This document shows positions 15,857-24,342 of a DNA stretch of 37,400 nucleotides, one piece after another. The stretch lies in NCBI GenBank assembly GCA_023666125.1, contig JAMPCN010000017.1, positions 1 through 37,400 of the forward strand, given 5' to 3'. Source of the stretch: Bacillus sp. (in: firmicutes). Lineage in GTDB: Bacteria > Bacillota > Clostridia > Lachnospirales > Lachnospiraceae. Below the pieces are notes generated by a model. That model worked only from the letters and a program-made list of their open reading frames with translations. It was not told the origin of the DNA and did not search any database. Numbering within the stretch: the first letter of the stretch is position 1; every line of letters starts with the position of its first letter. The translations under genes were made by a program, and so were the position numbers.

Positions 15857-17895
15857 TACGCCCTGCCCCCTTTCAATTCGTTTTCCGATAGCTGCGATTT
15901 CGCAATCTCCTGATATGCCGTACAGCTTTGCAGCAACTCTTCATGTCTTCCCATGCCCGCTATTTTACCGTCATCCAACACAATAATTCTGTCGGCATGT
16001 AAAATTGTACTGATACGCTGCGCCACGATAATGACCGTCGCGTCGGCCACCTTTTCATTTAACGCTTTTCTAAGCACGGCATCCGTCTTATAATCAAGCG
16101 CGGAAAAACTATCGTCAAAAAGAAAAATTTTCGGTTTTGCCGCGATTGCCCTGGCTATGGAAAGTCTCTGTTTCTGTCCTCCGGATACGTTAGTTCCGCC
16201 CTGCGCAATCGGACTCCGGTAACCTTCCTTTTTACTCTCGATAAATTCCACAGCCTGCGCAATACCGGCAGCCTCTTTCATGGAATCGTCCGAAACCTTA
16301 TCTTCTCCCGCAAATTTGATATTAGACGCTACCGTTCCGGAAAAAAGAACTCCTTTTTGCGGAACAAATCCCAGCAGACTGCGAAGCTTTTGCTGAGAAA
16401 GTTCCCGGATATCAATGCCGTCAATCGTAATCCGCCCTCCAGTCACATCATAAAAACGGGGAATCAGATGTAAAAGCGTAGACTTTCCGCATCCGGTGCT
16501 GCCGATAATAGCGGTCGTCTCACCCGGCCCGGCCGTAAAGGAAATATCCGATAACGCGTCTTCCTCCGCTCCCGGATAACGAAAATGTACATTTTCAAAA
16601 GCAATGACGCCTTTCTCCTCTATCTGCTCATCCCGCACTGTTTCACTGTCTGCAATCGACGGTTCCGTATGCAGCACGTCTTCTATACGCTGCGCCGCAA
16701 CGCCCGCTCTTGGCAGCATAATCGACACCATCGTCAACATTAGGAAAGACATTACAATCTGCATCGAATATGTAATAAAAGCCATCATATCGCCAATCTG
16801 CAATCTTCCCACATCGATGCCCTTTGCGCCGAACCATACAATCATGACTGCAATCGCATTCATGACAAGCATCATCGTCGGCATCATAAATGTCATAACC
16901 CTGTTGGTGAAAATCTGTGTTGCCATCAAATCCCTGTTCGCTTTATCAAAACGTTTTTCTTCATATTTTTCACGGCTGAAAGCCCTGATGACCGGAATGC
17001 CCGTCAAGATTTCCCTCGATACCAGGTTTAATTTATCCACAAGCGTCTGCATCAGTTTAAATTTGGGCATGGCGATACTTACCAGCGTTCCGACTATCAG
17101 TAAGATAAGCCCAACCGCCACCGCAATAATCCAGCCCATCCCCGTTCTGGTATGCGCCACTTTAAGAATGCCGCCAATGCCAAGTATCGGCGCATAGCAA
17201 ACCATACGAAGAAGCATGACCGCCACCATCTGCACCTGCTGAATATCGTTCGTGCTTCTGGTAATCAACGACGCCGTAGAAAATTTATCCATCTCTGCAT
17301 GGGAAAAAGAAACGACTTTTTCAAATACCCGGTTACGCAGCCGCATACCGATACCGGCAGAAACGCGTGCCGCCAAAAATCCCACGGCGATAGACGCCGA
17401 CATCATTAAAATTGTCATCAACAGCATTTTAACGCCGGTCTTCATCAAATAGCGAGTCTGTATCGCCTGTACGTCAACGCCGGCCGCTTCATACTCCGCT
17501 TTTACGAACATAATCGCCATCTGATCCGCTATCATCCCGCCTGTCTCATCGCCGTACCACATAAGCGCCTGCCTTTTTATCGCCTCGTCCAGCGCCGCTA
17601 TGGTATCATCCGATTCCGTCTGCAATTCATAATTTCCATCGCCGTTCTGTGTATACGCCTCCTGAAACAGCTTCCTTTCCGCCTCGTCCAGCGACAGGCA
17701 TATGCCTTCAAATGTTTCTTTCCTCATAACAATCGGCACTGCGTTTTCAATGCCGCTCTGCTCGATTCCCACATCCACAATATCCGATGTATACGATGGC
17801 AGCGACAAATCGCAATATGCCTGTAAAATCAGGAGAAATATAACGGCAATCACGGCTGCCTTAAACTCTCCAAGATATTTCATAATCTTCCCCAT
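15856..17895 (-). CDS. Heterodimeric ABC exporter, degenerate-site half (LmrC/BmrC/TM287-like)
   Basis: A 679-residue exporter half. Walker A GSTGCGKST (465-473) and signature VSGGQ (570-574) are good, but the catalytic Glu is Asp595 (FLFDDSFSALD) and the H-loop His is Gln626 (VAQRIST). Those are the hallmark substitutions of the non-hydrolysing site in asymmetric exporters. An insertion of about 100 hydrophilic residues (about 45-150) lies between TM1 and TM2 and should form an extracellular domain. The frame is open to 17955, but the promoter's start point (about 17958) would leave no leader; ATG 17895 has AAAGGAG seven bases upstream. It is the first gene of the two-gene operon. Confidence 0.9.
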   Translation of the reverse strand: MGKIMKYLGEFKAAVIAVIFLLILQAYCDLSLPSYTSDIVDVGIEQSGIENAVPIVMRKETFEGICLSLDEAERKLFQEAYTQNGDGNYELQTESDDTIAALDEAIKRQALMWYGDETGGMIADQMAIMFVKAEYEAAGVDVQAIQTRYLMKTGVKMLLMTILMMSASIAVGFLAARVSAGIGMRLRNRVFEKVVSFSHAEMDKFSTASLITRSTNDIQQVQMVAVMLLRMVCYAPILGIGGILKVAHTRTGMGWIIAVAVGLILLIVGTLVSIAMPKFKLMQTLVDKLNLVSREILTGIPVIRAFSREKYEEKRFDKANRDLMATQIFTNRVMTFMMPTMMLVMNAIAVMIVWFGAKGIDVGRLQIGDMMAFITYSMQIVMSFLMLTMVSIMLPRAGVAAQRIEDVLHTEPSIADSETVRDEQIEEKGVIAFENVHFRYPGAEEDALSDISFTAGPGETTAIIGSTGCGKSTLLHLIPRFYDVTGGRITIDGIDIRELSQQKLRSLLGFVPQKGVLFSGTVASNIKFAGEDKVSDDSMKEAAGIAQAVEFIESKKEGYRSPIAQGGTNVSGGQKQRLSIARAIAAKPKIFLFDDSFSALDYKTDAVLRKALNEKVADATVIIVAQRISTILHADRIIVLDDGKIAGMGRHEELLQSCTAYQEIAKSQLSENELKGGRA

Positions 17896-17964
17896 ATGCC
17901 TGCTCCTTTCTTTACTGCTGTCATAATGATATTTTCCAAACTGTGGTAATTGCATTCTTTCAGC

Positions 17965-17993
17965 ATATTAACCCCATTTTTCAAGCAGGTCAA
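17965..17993 (-). promoter_or_regulatory. Sigma-A promoter of the heterodimeric ABC exporter operon
   Basis: Leftward TTGACC (17988-17993), 17-base spacer, TAATAT (17965-17970). The expected start near 17958 gives a leader of about 60 bases to ATG 17895 and argues against the longer reading frame. Confidence 0.75.
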
Positions 17994-18047
17994 TTAAAAA
18001 AGTATAAAGAAATTTAAAAATATTTTGTATTCGTTATTAAATAAATA

Positions 18048-18076
18048 TTGATTCTATATAAAAAAAGTTATAGAAT
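18048..18076 (+). promoter_or_regulatory. Candidate promoter of the ComFB-like gene
   Basis: TTGATT (18048-18053), 17-base spacer, TAGAAT (18071-18076) in a very AT-rich region. The leader of about 30 bases contains GGGGGA at 18101-18106, six bases before the ATG. Confidence 0.5.
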
Positions 18077-18112
18077 AGTGTATATATACCAATTTATAAT
18101 GGGGGATTTGAG

Positions 18113-18475
18113 ATGGAAGGACTAAAGAATTTAATGGAAGATAATGTAGAACAAATGATTAACCGATTGCTGCCTACGATGCCGCATATTTGTTCTTGTA
18201 ATGATTGTAGACTGGATATGGCAACATATGCTTTAAACCGCTTGCGTCCAAAATATGCCCGTACCAGTACCGGCGCCGTTCTCCATCGTTTTGATACCCT
18301 CTCCCCACAATTTGAAGCGGAAATTTTATCGGTTGTTATTTCTGCGATGGAACTTATCGGTGGACATCCCCATCATCCGCCGCTTACGCCGGACGCTTCG
18401 GCTGACAAGCCTGCTGATGACGCTGCGCCTGCGGATACCGCCGATACCGCTGATGGCAACGCCGCAAATCAATAA
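18113..18475 (+). CDS. ComFB-like protein (late competence development family)
   Basis: A 120-residue protein. Residues 1-83 match the ComFB domain: an N-terminal helix (NLMEDNVEQMINRLLP), the cysteine cluster HICSCNDCRLDM (Cys27, Cys29, Cys32), then ALNRLRPKYA and a long C-terminal helix. ComFB proteins were named from the Bacillus comF operon, and some have been reported as cyclic-di-GMP receptors. The three cysteines and His25 could bind zinc. Residues 85-120 form a disordered tail rich in Ala, Asp, Pro and Thr that is not part of the usual domain. It is a single-gene unit with its own promoter and terminator, convergent with carD. No other competence gene is in the window. Confidence 0.82.
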   Translation: MEGLKNLMEDNVEQMINRLLPTMPHICSCNDCRLDMATYALNRLRPKYARTSTGAVLHRFDTLSPQFEAEILSVVISAMELIGGHPHHPPLTPDASADKPADDAAPADTADTADGNAANQ

Positions 18476-18487
18476 TCATAAATACAT

Positions 18488-18538
18488 AAGCCGCTGTCTG
18501 CGATGCCGCACAATGTGCATTCGCCGATAGCGGCTTTT
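18488..18538 (+). terminator. Terminator after the ComFB-like gene
   Basis: The outer stem AAGCCGCT (18488-18495) pairs with AGCGGCTT (18529-18536), with additional inner pairing (GCGA.../...TCGC), followed by TTTTCTTT. It lies 13 bases after the stop. Confidence 0.8.
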
Positions 18539-18552
18539 CTTTATAAACACGC

Positions 18553-18580
18553 AAAGCGAAACATTTCTGTTCCGCTTTTT
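18553..18580. terminator. Second hairpin between converging comFB-like and carD genes
   Basis: AAAGCGAAAC (18553-18562) pairs with GTTCCGCTTT (18569-18578) with one mismatch and continues into a T-run on the plus strand. It sits 22 bases beyond the carD stop, so it may also act weakly for carD, where only TTT follows. Confidence 0.55.
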
Positions 18581-18601
18581 ACTGCCTGCTATTCTCTACG
18601 G

Positions 18602-19114
18602 TTACTTCCCTGCCGTCTTATGAATTTCTTCAAAAATATATTCCTCGACGCTTTCTTTCGGAATGGACAACGCCAGAGACATTTCGCTGTATAGAAGTTC
18701 CTCCGCTTTCTTTAGATAATGCTCGTCGGAAGAAAGCACCTTTTTCCCCTGTAAAACCCTGTCCTGCTTACGCAGATACAATGTCTTGATAATCTGTACC
18801 AGACTGTTACAATCATAGGTGCGGATTGCTTCTTTATACATCTGCTCCCTTGTCTTTTCCTCTTTAATCCATACCGTTTCGATATCCGGAATCCTGCCGA
18901 TTAACAGCTTCGCATCTCTCTCGTTCATGATTTTTCTCATAACGATTTTTTCATTGTCAACCGGCGTATAAATCGTGCTTCCTTTTTCAAAAACGGGTTC
19001 CAGAATATAATACTTTCGTTTCTTATCCAGTTTATCAATCGGATTGCCTGTAATCGCTGTAATACGGCACACTCCATGACCCCCGCACATAATTAATTCG
19101 CCTACATCAAACAT
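18602..19114 (-). CDS. CarD/CdnL-family RNA polymerase-binding regulator
   Basis: A 170-residue protein. Residues 1-60 form the RNA-polymerase-interacting (Tudor-like) domain: MFDVGELIMCGGHGVCRITAI, then YYILEPVF and TIYTPVDN. Residues about 65-165 form the helical C-terminal domain (EQMYKEAIRTYDC, IIKTLYLRKQDR, SSDEHYLKKAEELLYSEMSLAL). CarD proteins bind the RNAP beta lobe and stabilise open promoter complexes, often at rRNA promoters. The length and two-domain layout match clostridial CarD. Ribosome binding site AGGAGG lies 7 bases before the ATG. Its leader contains two terminator-like hairpins downstream of a good promoter, suggesting attenuation. Confidence 0.9.
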   Translation of the reverse strand: MFDVGELIMCGGHGVCRITAITGNPIDKLDKKRKYYILEPVFEKGSTIYTPVDNEKIVMRKIMNERDAKLLIGRIPDIETVWIKEEKTREQMYKEAIRTYDCNSLVQIIKTLYLRKQDRVLQGKKVLSSDEHYLKKAEELLYSEMSLALSIPKESVEEYIFEEIHKTAGK

Positions 19115-19136
19115 TTTCTGCCTCCTACACTAAAAA

Positions 19137-19156
19137 ACAGATGAAACCATCTGTTG
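19137..19156 (-). terminator. Terminator-like hairpin just upstream of the carD ribosome binding site
   Basis: A perfect 8-bp stem (19137-19144 with 19149-19156, loop of 4) is followed leftwards by TTTTTT and then, within about 12 bases, by the AGGAGG of carD. By form it is an intrinsic terminator, and by position a leader attenuator. Confidence 0.6.
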
Positions 19157-19178
19157 CAACACAATAGTTTCCGAAACG

Positions 19179-19207
19179 AAAAAGCTGCCTCCGCTAAGCA
19201 GCTTTTT
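19179..19207 (-). terminator. Intrinsic terminator or carD leader hairpin
   Basis: A perfect 10-bp stem AAAAAGCTGC/GCAGCTTTTT (19179-19188 with 19198-19207) with a 9-base loop; symmetrical, so usable in both directions. It could end the ABC exporter transcript (stop at 19336), but it also lies downstream of the promoter at 19222-19250, inside the carD leader. Confidence 0.78.
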
Positions 19208-19221
19208 GAATCTCTGTTACT

Positions 19222-19250
19222 ATTGTATCATTAATTTTTTAAAAATGTAA
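19222..19250 (-). promoter_or_regulatory. Sigma-A-type promoter of carD
   Basis: Leftward TTACAT (19245-19250), 17-base spacer, TACAAT (19222-19227). The transcript should start near 19215, about 100 bases before the carD ATG and just before hairpin 19179-19207. Confidence 0.6.
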
Positions 19251-19335
19251 GCATTTTTTTGATTTGTAAGCAAACTTTTTATCTACAAATTTTTTATCAG
19301 CAAATTTCAGACAATTTATTGCTTTTGTCGCACAA

Positions 19336-21120
19336 TTATTTCAACTCGTTTGCCGTTACATAAAAATGATGATAAATGCCTTTTCTCTCCAGCAGTTGTT
19401 CATGATTCCCTTCCTCCACAATACCTTCTTCCGTGAGTACGAGAATCCTGTCCGAATTGCGGATGCTGGAAAGCCTGTGCGCAATGGTAATGGTCGTTCT
19501 TCCTTTTGCCAGTTCCTGCAGCGACTTCGCCACCTGAAATTCGCTTTCGTTATCCAGCGCGGACGTCGCTTCGTCCAGAATCAGTATCGGCGGATTTTTT
19601 AAAAAGACTCTGGCAATGCTGATACGCTGCTTCTGACCGCCGGAAAGTTTCACGCCGCGTTCCCCGACATAGGTATCGTAACCGTCTTTTAACGCCTCTA
19701 TAAATTCGTGCGCGCCCGCTCTTTTCGCCGCCTCAATTACTTCTTCCCTTGCTGCGTTATCCTTGCCGTAGGCAATATTTTCATATACCGTGCCGGAAAA
19801 AAGATAGACGTCCTGCTGCACCATGCCGATATTCTCCCGCAGGCTCTTTAACGTATAACTGCGGATATTGCTGCCGTCCAGCGTAATCTCTCCCTCGTCT
19901 ATGTTATAAAAACGAGGAATCAGATTGCAAAGCGTCGTCTTACCGCCGCCGGACGGTCCTACAATCGCGATTTTCTCCCCTGCATGGATGTCCAGATTCA
20001 GGTTGCGGAATACGATATTGTGGTCGTCGGGATAAGCGAAACATACGCCCCTAAGGGAAATATTTCCTTTCACATCCCGGCAGGGTACCGCGTCCGGCTC
20101 GTCAAAGATTTCGATATCGCTGTCCATAATTTCCACAAAACGCTCGATACCCGTCATGCCCCTTTGGAACTGTTCCGCAAACTCGATAATTCTTCTAATC
20201 GTCGCAATCAGCGTCGTTACATACATAATATAGGCAACTAAATCGCCGGGCGAAATTTTCTCCTTTACCATAAAGATACCGCCTGCCGTTAAAACCGTCA
20301 GATACATCAGTCCGTCAAACGCCCTTGTCGTGGTCTGGAACGCCGCCATGAACTTATAGGATTCTTTTTTAATACGGAAAAACTTCTGGTTGTCCTCCTC
20401 GAACTTCTCCTGCTCTTTTTCCTCGTTCGTAAAAGCTTTTACCACTTTCTGCCCGAGCAGGCTGTCCTCGATTCTGGCGTTCAATTCGCCAATCTGCACT
20501 CTCTGCTTTCTAAAAGCCGCACGCAGGCGCAGATTAATAATCGTACAGACCACTACCATAACCGGCACGATAGCGAATATAATAAGCGTCAGCGGCAGAT
20601 TGATACCGGAAAGGATAATAAAGGAAATTACCGCCTTAATGCCTGCTATAAAAAATTCCTCCGGGCAGTGGTGGGAGAACTCGGTTACGTCGAATAAATC
20701 GTTCGTAATCCGTCCCATTATCTGCCCTACTTTGGTATTATTATAGTAAGTATCGGAAAGCCTCTGCAGATGCGCATAGGCGTCGCGGCGCATATCAGTT
20801 TCAATCTGCGTTCCCATAACATGCCCCGTATACGCCATATAAAAATTCGCCATCGTATCGATTATCCGCAGAACCAGATACAGTGCGCCCATGCGCAGAA
20901 TAATCCCAACGCTTAACGCCGCCAGATTATTCATGCCGGTATTGGTTATGTAACGTATAATCATCGGCAGAACCATTTCACAAATCGTGGTCAGTCCCGC
21001 GCAGAACAAATCAATTACGACAATTTTCCAATATTTTTGATAATACGGCAGGAATCTTTTTATCAATTCTCCCGCTTTATATTTTGATGCTTCCGTCTGC
21101 TGGTTCATATTAATAACCAT
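19336..21120 (-). CDS. ABC exporter, fused permease-ATPase (homodimer type)
   Basis: A 594-residue exporter half with six TM segments (about 30-310) and a complete nucleotide-binding domain: Walker A GPSGGGKTT (388-396), signature LSGGQ (492-496), Walker B ILILDEATS with Glu517, and H-loop His548. All catalytic residues are intact, so unlike the 14015-17895 pair it can work as a homodimer. It belongs to the MsbA/Sav1866-like group; the substrate is unknown. A start at ATG 21120 has GAGAGAGG very close upstream; the in-frame ATG at 21108 has no better site. It is a separate transcription unit ending near the 19179-19207 hairpin, and starts 41 bases after the ahcY stop with no terminator between, so it may be co-transcribed with ahcY. 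Confidence 0.92.
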   Translation of the reverse strand: MVINMNQQTEASKYKAGELIKRFLPYYQKYWKIVVIDLFCAGLTTICEMVLPMIIRYITNTGMNNLAALSVGIILRMGALYLVLRIIDTMANFYMAYTGHVMGTQIETDMRRDAYAHLQRLSDTYYNNTKVGQIMGRITNDLFDVTEFSHHCPEEFFIAGIKAVISFIILSGINLPLTLIIFAIVPVMVVVCTIINLRLRAAFRKQRVQIGELNARIEDSLLGQKVVKAFTNEEKEQEKFEEDNQKFFRIKKESYKFMAAFQTTTRAFDGLMYLTVLTAGGIFMVKEKISPGDLVAYIMYVTTLIATIRRIIEFAEQFQRGMTGIERFVEIMDSDIEIFDEPDAVPCRDVKGNISLRGVCFAYPDDHNIVFRNLNLDIHAGEKIAIVGPSGGGKTTLCNLIPRFYNIDEGEITLDGSNIRSYTLKSLRENIGMVQQDVYLFSGTVYENIAYGKDNAAREEVIEAAKRAGAHEFIEALKDGYDTYVGERGVKLSGGQKQRISIARVFLKNPPILILDEATSALDNESEFQVAKSLQELAKGRTTITIAHRLSSIRNSDRILVLTEEGIVEEGNHEQLLERKGIYHHFYVTANELK

Positions 21121-21161
21121 GCCTCTCTCTCAACCTGCGATTAATCACCTTTATTTTGTGC

Positions 21162-22409
21162 CTAGAGGGAATAGCTGTTTAGGTATCTCTCCTGCTCCGG
21201 CGTCAAAACGTCGATTTCTTTCCCAAGAAACGCAAGTTTACGTTTCGCCACATCCTTATCCACTTCCTCCGGCACGTCAATCAGCTTTTCTTTCAGTTCG
21301 CTTCCATGCTCTACCAGATATTTTGCGGAAAGCGCCTGAATGGCAAAACTCATATCCATAATCTCCGCCGGATGTCCGTCGCCTGCGGCAAGATTTACCA
21401 GTCTGCCTTCGGCAAGGACAAATATCCACTGTCCGGTAGGCAGTTTATATCCCATGATATTCTTTCTCTGTTCTCTTGTTTCCACCGCGTTTGCCTTTAA
21501 CCACGCCATATCGATTTCACAGTCAAAATGACCCGCGTTGCAAAGAATCGCGCCCTCTTTCATCTCGGCAAAATCCTCTTTATCAATAACGCCGTCGCAT
21601 CCCGTCACGGTAATAAAGAAGTCTCCGACTTTCGCCGCCTCTTTCATCGGCATTACGTCAAATCCGTCCATAACCGCTTCTATTGCCTTAATCGGGTCGA
21701 TTTCCGTAACGATAACCCTTGCGCCCAGACCTTTCGCCCGCATTGCGGTTCCTTTGCCGCACCAGCCGTAACCCGCTACGACAACAATTTTGCCTGCTAC
21801 AATCAAATTCGTCGTTCTGTTGATGCCGTCCCATACAGACTGACCCGTACCGTATCTGTTGTCAAAGAAATGCTTACATGCCGCATTATTGACGCGCACC
21901 ATCGGGAACTTTAATTCGCCCGCCCTGTTCATTGCCTCCAAACGGATAATGCCTGTCGTTGTCTCTTCACAGCCGCCGATAATGTTCGGAATCAGATGCG
22001 GCATCTCTTTATGCACCATATTTACCAGGTCGCCGCCGTCGTCGATGATAATATTTGGTCCGACTTCCAGTACATGGCGGATATGGTTTTCATACTCCTC
22101 GTTTGTCGCGTCATACCAGGCGTGTACTTCCAGCCCCGCCTTTACTAACGCCGCCGCCACGTCATCCTGCGTGGATAACGGATTGGAACCCGTCACATAC
22201 ATTTTTGCGCCGCCCGCCTGCAGCACCAGACAAAGATATGCGGTCTTTGCCTCCAAATGCACGGATAACGCTACTTTTTTACCCGCAAACGGTTTTGATG
22301 CGGAAAACTCTTTTTCCAAAGTGCGGAGCAGGTCGCAATTTCTTTTCACCCACTCGATTTTTCTTTCGCCTGATTCGGCTAAATTAATGTCTCTGATTTC
22401 ACTGCTCAT
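21162..22409 (-). CDS. ahcY: S-adenosylhomocysteine hydrolase
   Basis: A 415-residue NAD-dependent enzyme that splits S-adenosylhomocysteine into adenosine and homocysteine, relieving methyltransferase inhibition. Visible: SVHLEAKTA (49-57), IDDGGDL (122-127), GCEETTTG (146-153), NNAACKHFFDNRYGTGQS (catalytic Lys179 and Asp183), and the NAD Rossmann motif VAGYGWCGKG (211-220). Also present are LCNAGHFDCEI and LAEGRLVNLAAGDGHP. It ends without the Lys-Tyr tail of eukaryotic enzymes and is of the shorter archaeal/Thermotoga-like form. The frame opens at 22439, but ATG 22409 has GGAGGA nine bases upstream. Most Firmicutes use Pfs/LuxS instead, so this gene is of interest. No SAH or SAM riboswitch is visible upstream. 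An inverted repeat ACTGGT/ACCAGT flanks a possible -10 (TACAAT). Confidence 0.95.
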   Translation of the reverse strand: MSSEIRDINLAESGERKIEWVKRNCDLLRTLEKEFSASKPFAGKKVALSVHLEAKTAYLCLVLQAGGAKMYVTGSNPLSTQDDVAAALVKAGLEVHAWYDATNEEYENHIRHVLEVGPNIIIDDGGDLVNMVHKEMPHLIPNIIGGCEETTTGIIRLEAMNRAGELKFPMVRVNNAACKHFFDNRYGTGQSVWDGINRTTNLIVAGKIVVVAGYGWCGKGTAMRAKGLGARVIVTEIDPIKAIEAVMDGFDVMPMKEAAKVGDFFITVTGCDGVIDKEDFAEMKEGAILCNAGHFDCEIDMAWLKANAVETREQRKNIMGYKLPTGQWIFVLAEGRLVNLAAGDGHPAEIMDMSFAIQALSAKYLVEHGSELKEKLIDVPEEVDKDVAKRKLAFLGKEIDVLTPEQERYLNSYSL

Positions 22410-22497
22410 AAAAATTTCCTCCGTCTGTCCTATCATCACTGGTTAAACCCGTATTCTTATTGTATAAAAAATTTTAGTTTTTTACCAGTCTTTCGTG

Positions 22498-22536
22498 TTA
22501 TATTTTTTCTATTATCCAATAATCGGGATATGACAT
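22498..22536 (-). CDS. Possible 12-codon leader ORF between nucleotidase gene and ahcY
   Basis: ATG at 22536 preceded 9 bases upstream by GGAGAG; it encodes MSYPDYWIIEKI and stops at 22498. It is upstream of ahcY in the 172-base gap. There is no homology support and an ORF this short can arise by chance, so it is listed because the ribosome binding site is good. The rest of this gap shows no strong terminator. Confidence 0.22.
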   Translation of the reverse strand: MSYPDYWIIEKI

Positions 22537-22581
22537 AGACGGATTCTCTCCTATTAACGGCTGTGAAGATTGAACAAATCC

Positions 22582-24264
22582 CTACTCTATCACAATCCGC
22601 CCCTGCGGGCTTCCGTATTCGCTGCCTATCGTACCGCCCAGATAGTTTCTGATGTATGCAGTAAGCGCCTGATAATCCGACATTCCCTCATCCAGCGTCA
22701 GCAAATCCTCCATAAACATCGCAAAACCGTCGCCGCCTTCTTTTAACATATAATCATGCGAAGCCAGCGTGTACGTCTGATTCGGTACAAGCGGCACATA
22801 ACTTCCGTCTTTTTGCAGCACCTTAACGTCTTTGACCCGGCGGACGTTCCCGCACGATACAAACATTCCGTTCTCATCCGTAACGACAGAAGATGTAACA
22901 GAAGTATCAACACTAAACATCAGACCCGATACCTGTAAAAACCCTCCGTTTTCCCCTACTGCATTTCCATTGTCGCTTATCTGAGACAAAACAAAGCGAT
23001 TCGCCATTTCCAGCGCATCCAATATTTCCTGTCCGCTGACTTCTGCCACGCAAAGCGTATTCCCATAGGGATATACCGCCAGCAAATCGCCGTAGGTAAT
23101 ATCTCCCGCAGGCAGATCCGCACGGATGCCGCCGCCATTTACAAACGCAATATCCGCTCCCGATACCATACGGTAAGCGTCGGCGCACAAATTGCCGATA
23201 CCCGTTTCTCTTGTGCGTACGATACGGACGCCGTCTTTGGAAGAAATTCCAAGCGTTATATCACTATGCGCCATGACCTGATTCAGATCATCCTCGAACC
23301 GGCTCTGTATTTCTTCAATATAGCGCTGCATCTCTTCGTCTTTTTCAGAATACCCGGAAATCAGTCCCGACGTTATCATGCCATCGGGTGTTATCACAAG
23401 CTGTCCGACGTAGTTTAGTTCCGTTCCCGTAGAAGACAAGAGCGTTTCACCGCCGTCTTTGTTTTTTACGATCTGACACGGTATCACACTATGGGCATGT
23501 CCGTCCAGAACAACATCCACACCCGTCGTATTCTGAATCAGATCAAGGGAGCGAAACGGCGCAGAGCTTTCATCGTCGCCAAGATGAGAAAGCAGGATAA
23601 TATAATCGGCGCCTTTTTCAAGGCACTCATCTACCGTTTCCTGTACCTTCCCGTACAATTCCGTTCCATCTTCTGCGCCGTAGAAATCATAAACAAACCG
23701 ACCCGACTCATCCATAAAAAAAGCCGGCGTTGAGCTGGTAATATTTTCCGGCGTACACACGCCGATAAAAGCAACATTCGTATCGCCATAGGAGACGATA
23801 TGATAAGGTTCCACCATTTCCAGCGCGTTTTCTTCACTGCCGGAATACCTGATATTACAGTCAAGATACTGCACGTCTGAATTTTGCACTAATTCAGCCA
23901 GCCGCTTTATCCCATAGTCAAACTCATGATTACCGAAAATTGCAAAATCATATCCCGCCCGTTCCATAATCATCATCGGATATTCTCCCTGTGATATCAT
24001 GCCGACAGGCTTTCCCTGTATGGCGTCTCCGCAGTCCACTAATGTCACATAAGGCGTTTTTTCTTCCATATCTTTCTTATAAGCCGCCAATCCCGCATAA
24101 CCGATATTATCATCCACCGCGCAGTGAACGTCGTTCGTATACAAGATAACAATGTCTTTCGACGCGTCCACACGGCCGCATCCGGTCATAATAAAAAGAA
24201 AGGTGAGCAGCAAAGCGTACGCTGACGCTTTTATGCAGAACCTTTTATTTCTTATGTATTTCAT
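22582..24264 (-). CDS. 5'-nucleotidase/2',3'-cyclic phosphodiesterase-family lipoprotein
   Basis: A 560-residue secreted metallophosphatase of the UshA/5'-nucleotidase family. The signal peptide ends in a lipobox, MTGC, with Cys29 as lipid anchor. The metallophosphatase domain has Asp45 and His47 (TNDVHCAVDD), Asp80 (VDCGDAIQG), Asn112-His113 (GNHEFDYG), LLSHLGDD and GHAHSVIP. The C-terminal substrate domain starts near residue 340 with the typical NGGGIRADLPAGDITYGDL, then YPYGNTL. It probably dephosphorylates extracellular nucleotides for salvage. I chose ATG 24264 (AAAGGAT six bases upstream), which gives a normal signal peptide; the frame extends to 24330. It starts 78 bases after the ABC fusion gene and may be the last gene of that operon. 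Confidence 0.92.
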   Translation of the reverse strand: MKYIRNKRFCIKASAYALLLTFLFIMTGCGRVDASKDIVILYTNDVHCAVDDNIGYAGLAAYKKDMEEKTPYVTLVDCGDAIQGKPVGMISQGEYPMMIMERAGYDFAIFGNHEFDYGIKRLAELVQNSDVQYLDCNIRYSGSEENALEMVEPYHIVSYGDTNVAFIGVCTPENITSSTPAFFMDESGRFVYDFYGAEDGTELYGKVQETVDECLEKGADYIILLSHLGDDESSAPFRSLDLIQNTTGVDVVLDGHAHSVIPCQIVKNKDGGETLLSSTGTELNYVGQLVITPDGMITSGLISGYSEKDEEMQRYIEEIQSRFEDDLNQVMAHSDITLGISSKDGVRIVRTRETGIGNLCADAYRMVSGADIAFVNGGGIRADLPAGDITYGDLLAVYPYGNTLCVAEVSGQEILDALEMANRFVLSQISDNGNAVGENGGFLQVSGLMFSVDTSVTSSVVTDENGMFVSCGNVRRVKDVKVLQKDGSYVPLVPNQTYTLASHDYMLKEGGDGFAMFMEDLLTLDEGMSDYQALTAYIRNYLGGTIGSEYGSPQGRIVIE

Positions 24265-24342
24265 ATTTTTATCCTTTCCCTGTTTCATTTGAATTTTTTC
24301 CTGAAATATTCTGTCCATCCTTATATTCATAAGCAGATCGCG

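Noticed and set aside
22440-22581. SAH or SAM riboswitch upstream of ahcY
   Set aside because: The region is AT-rich and lacks the conserved GC-rich stems and pseudoknot elements of those aptamers.
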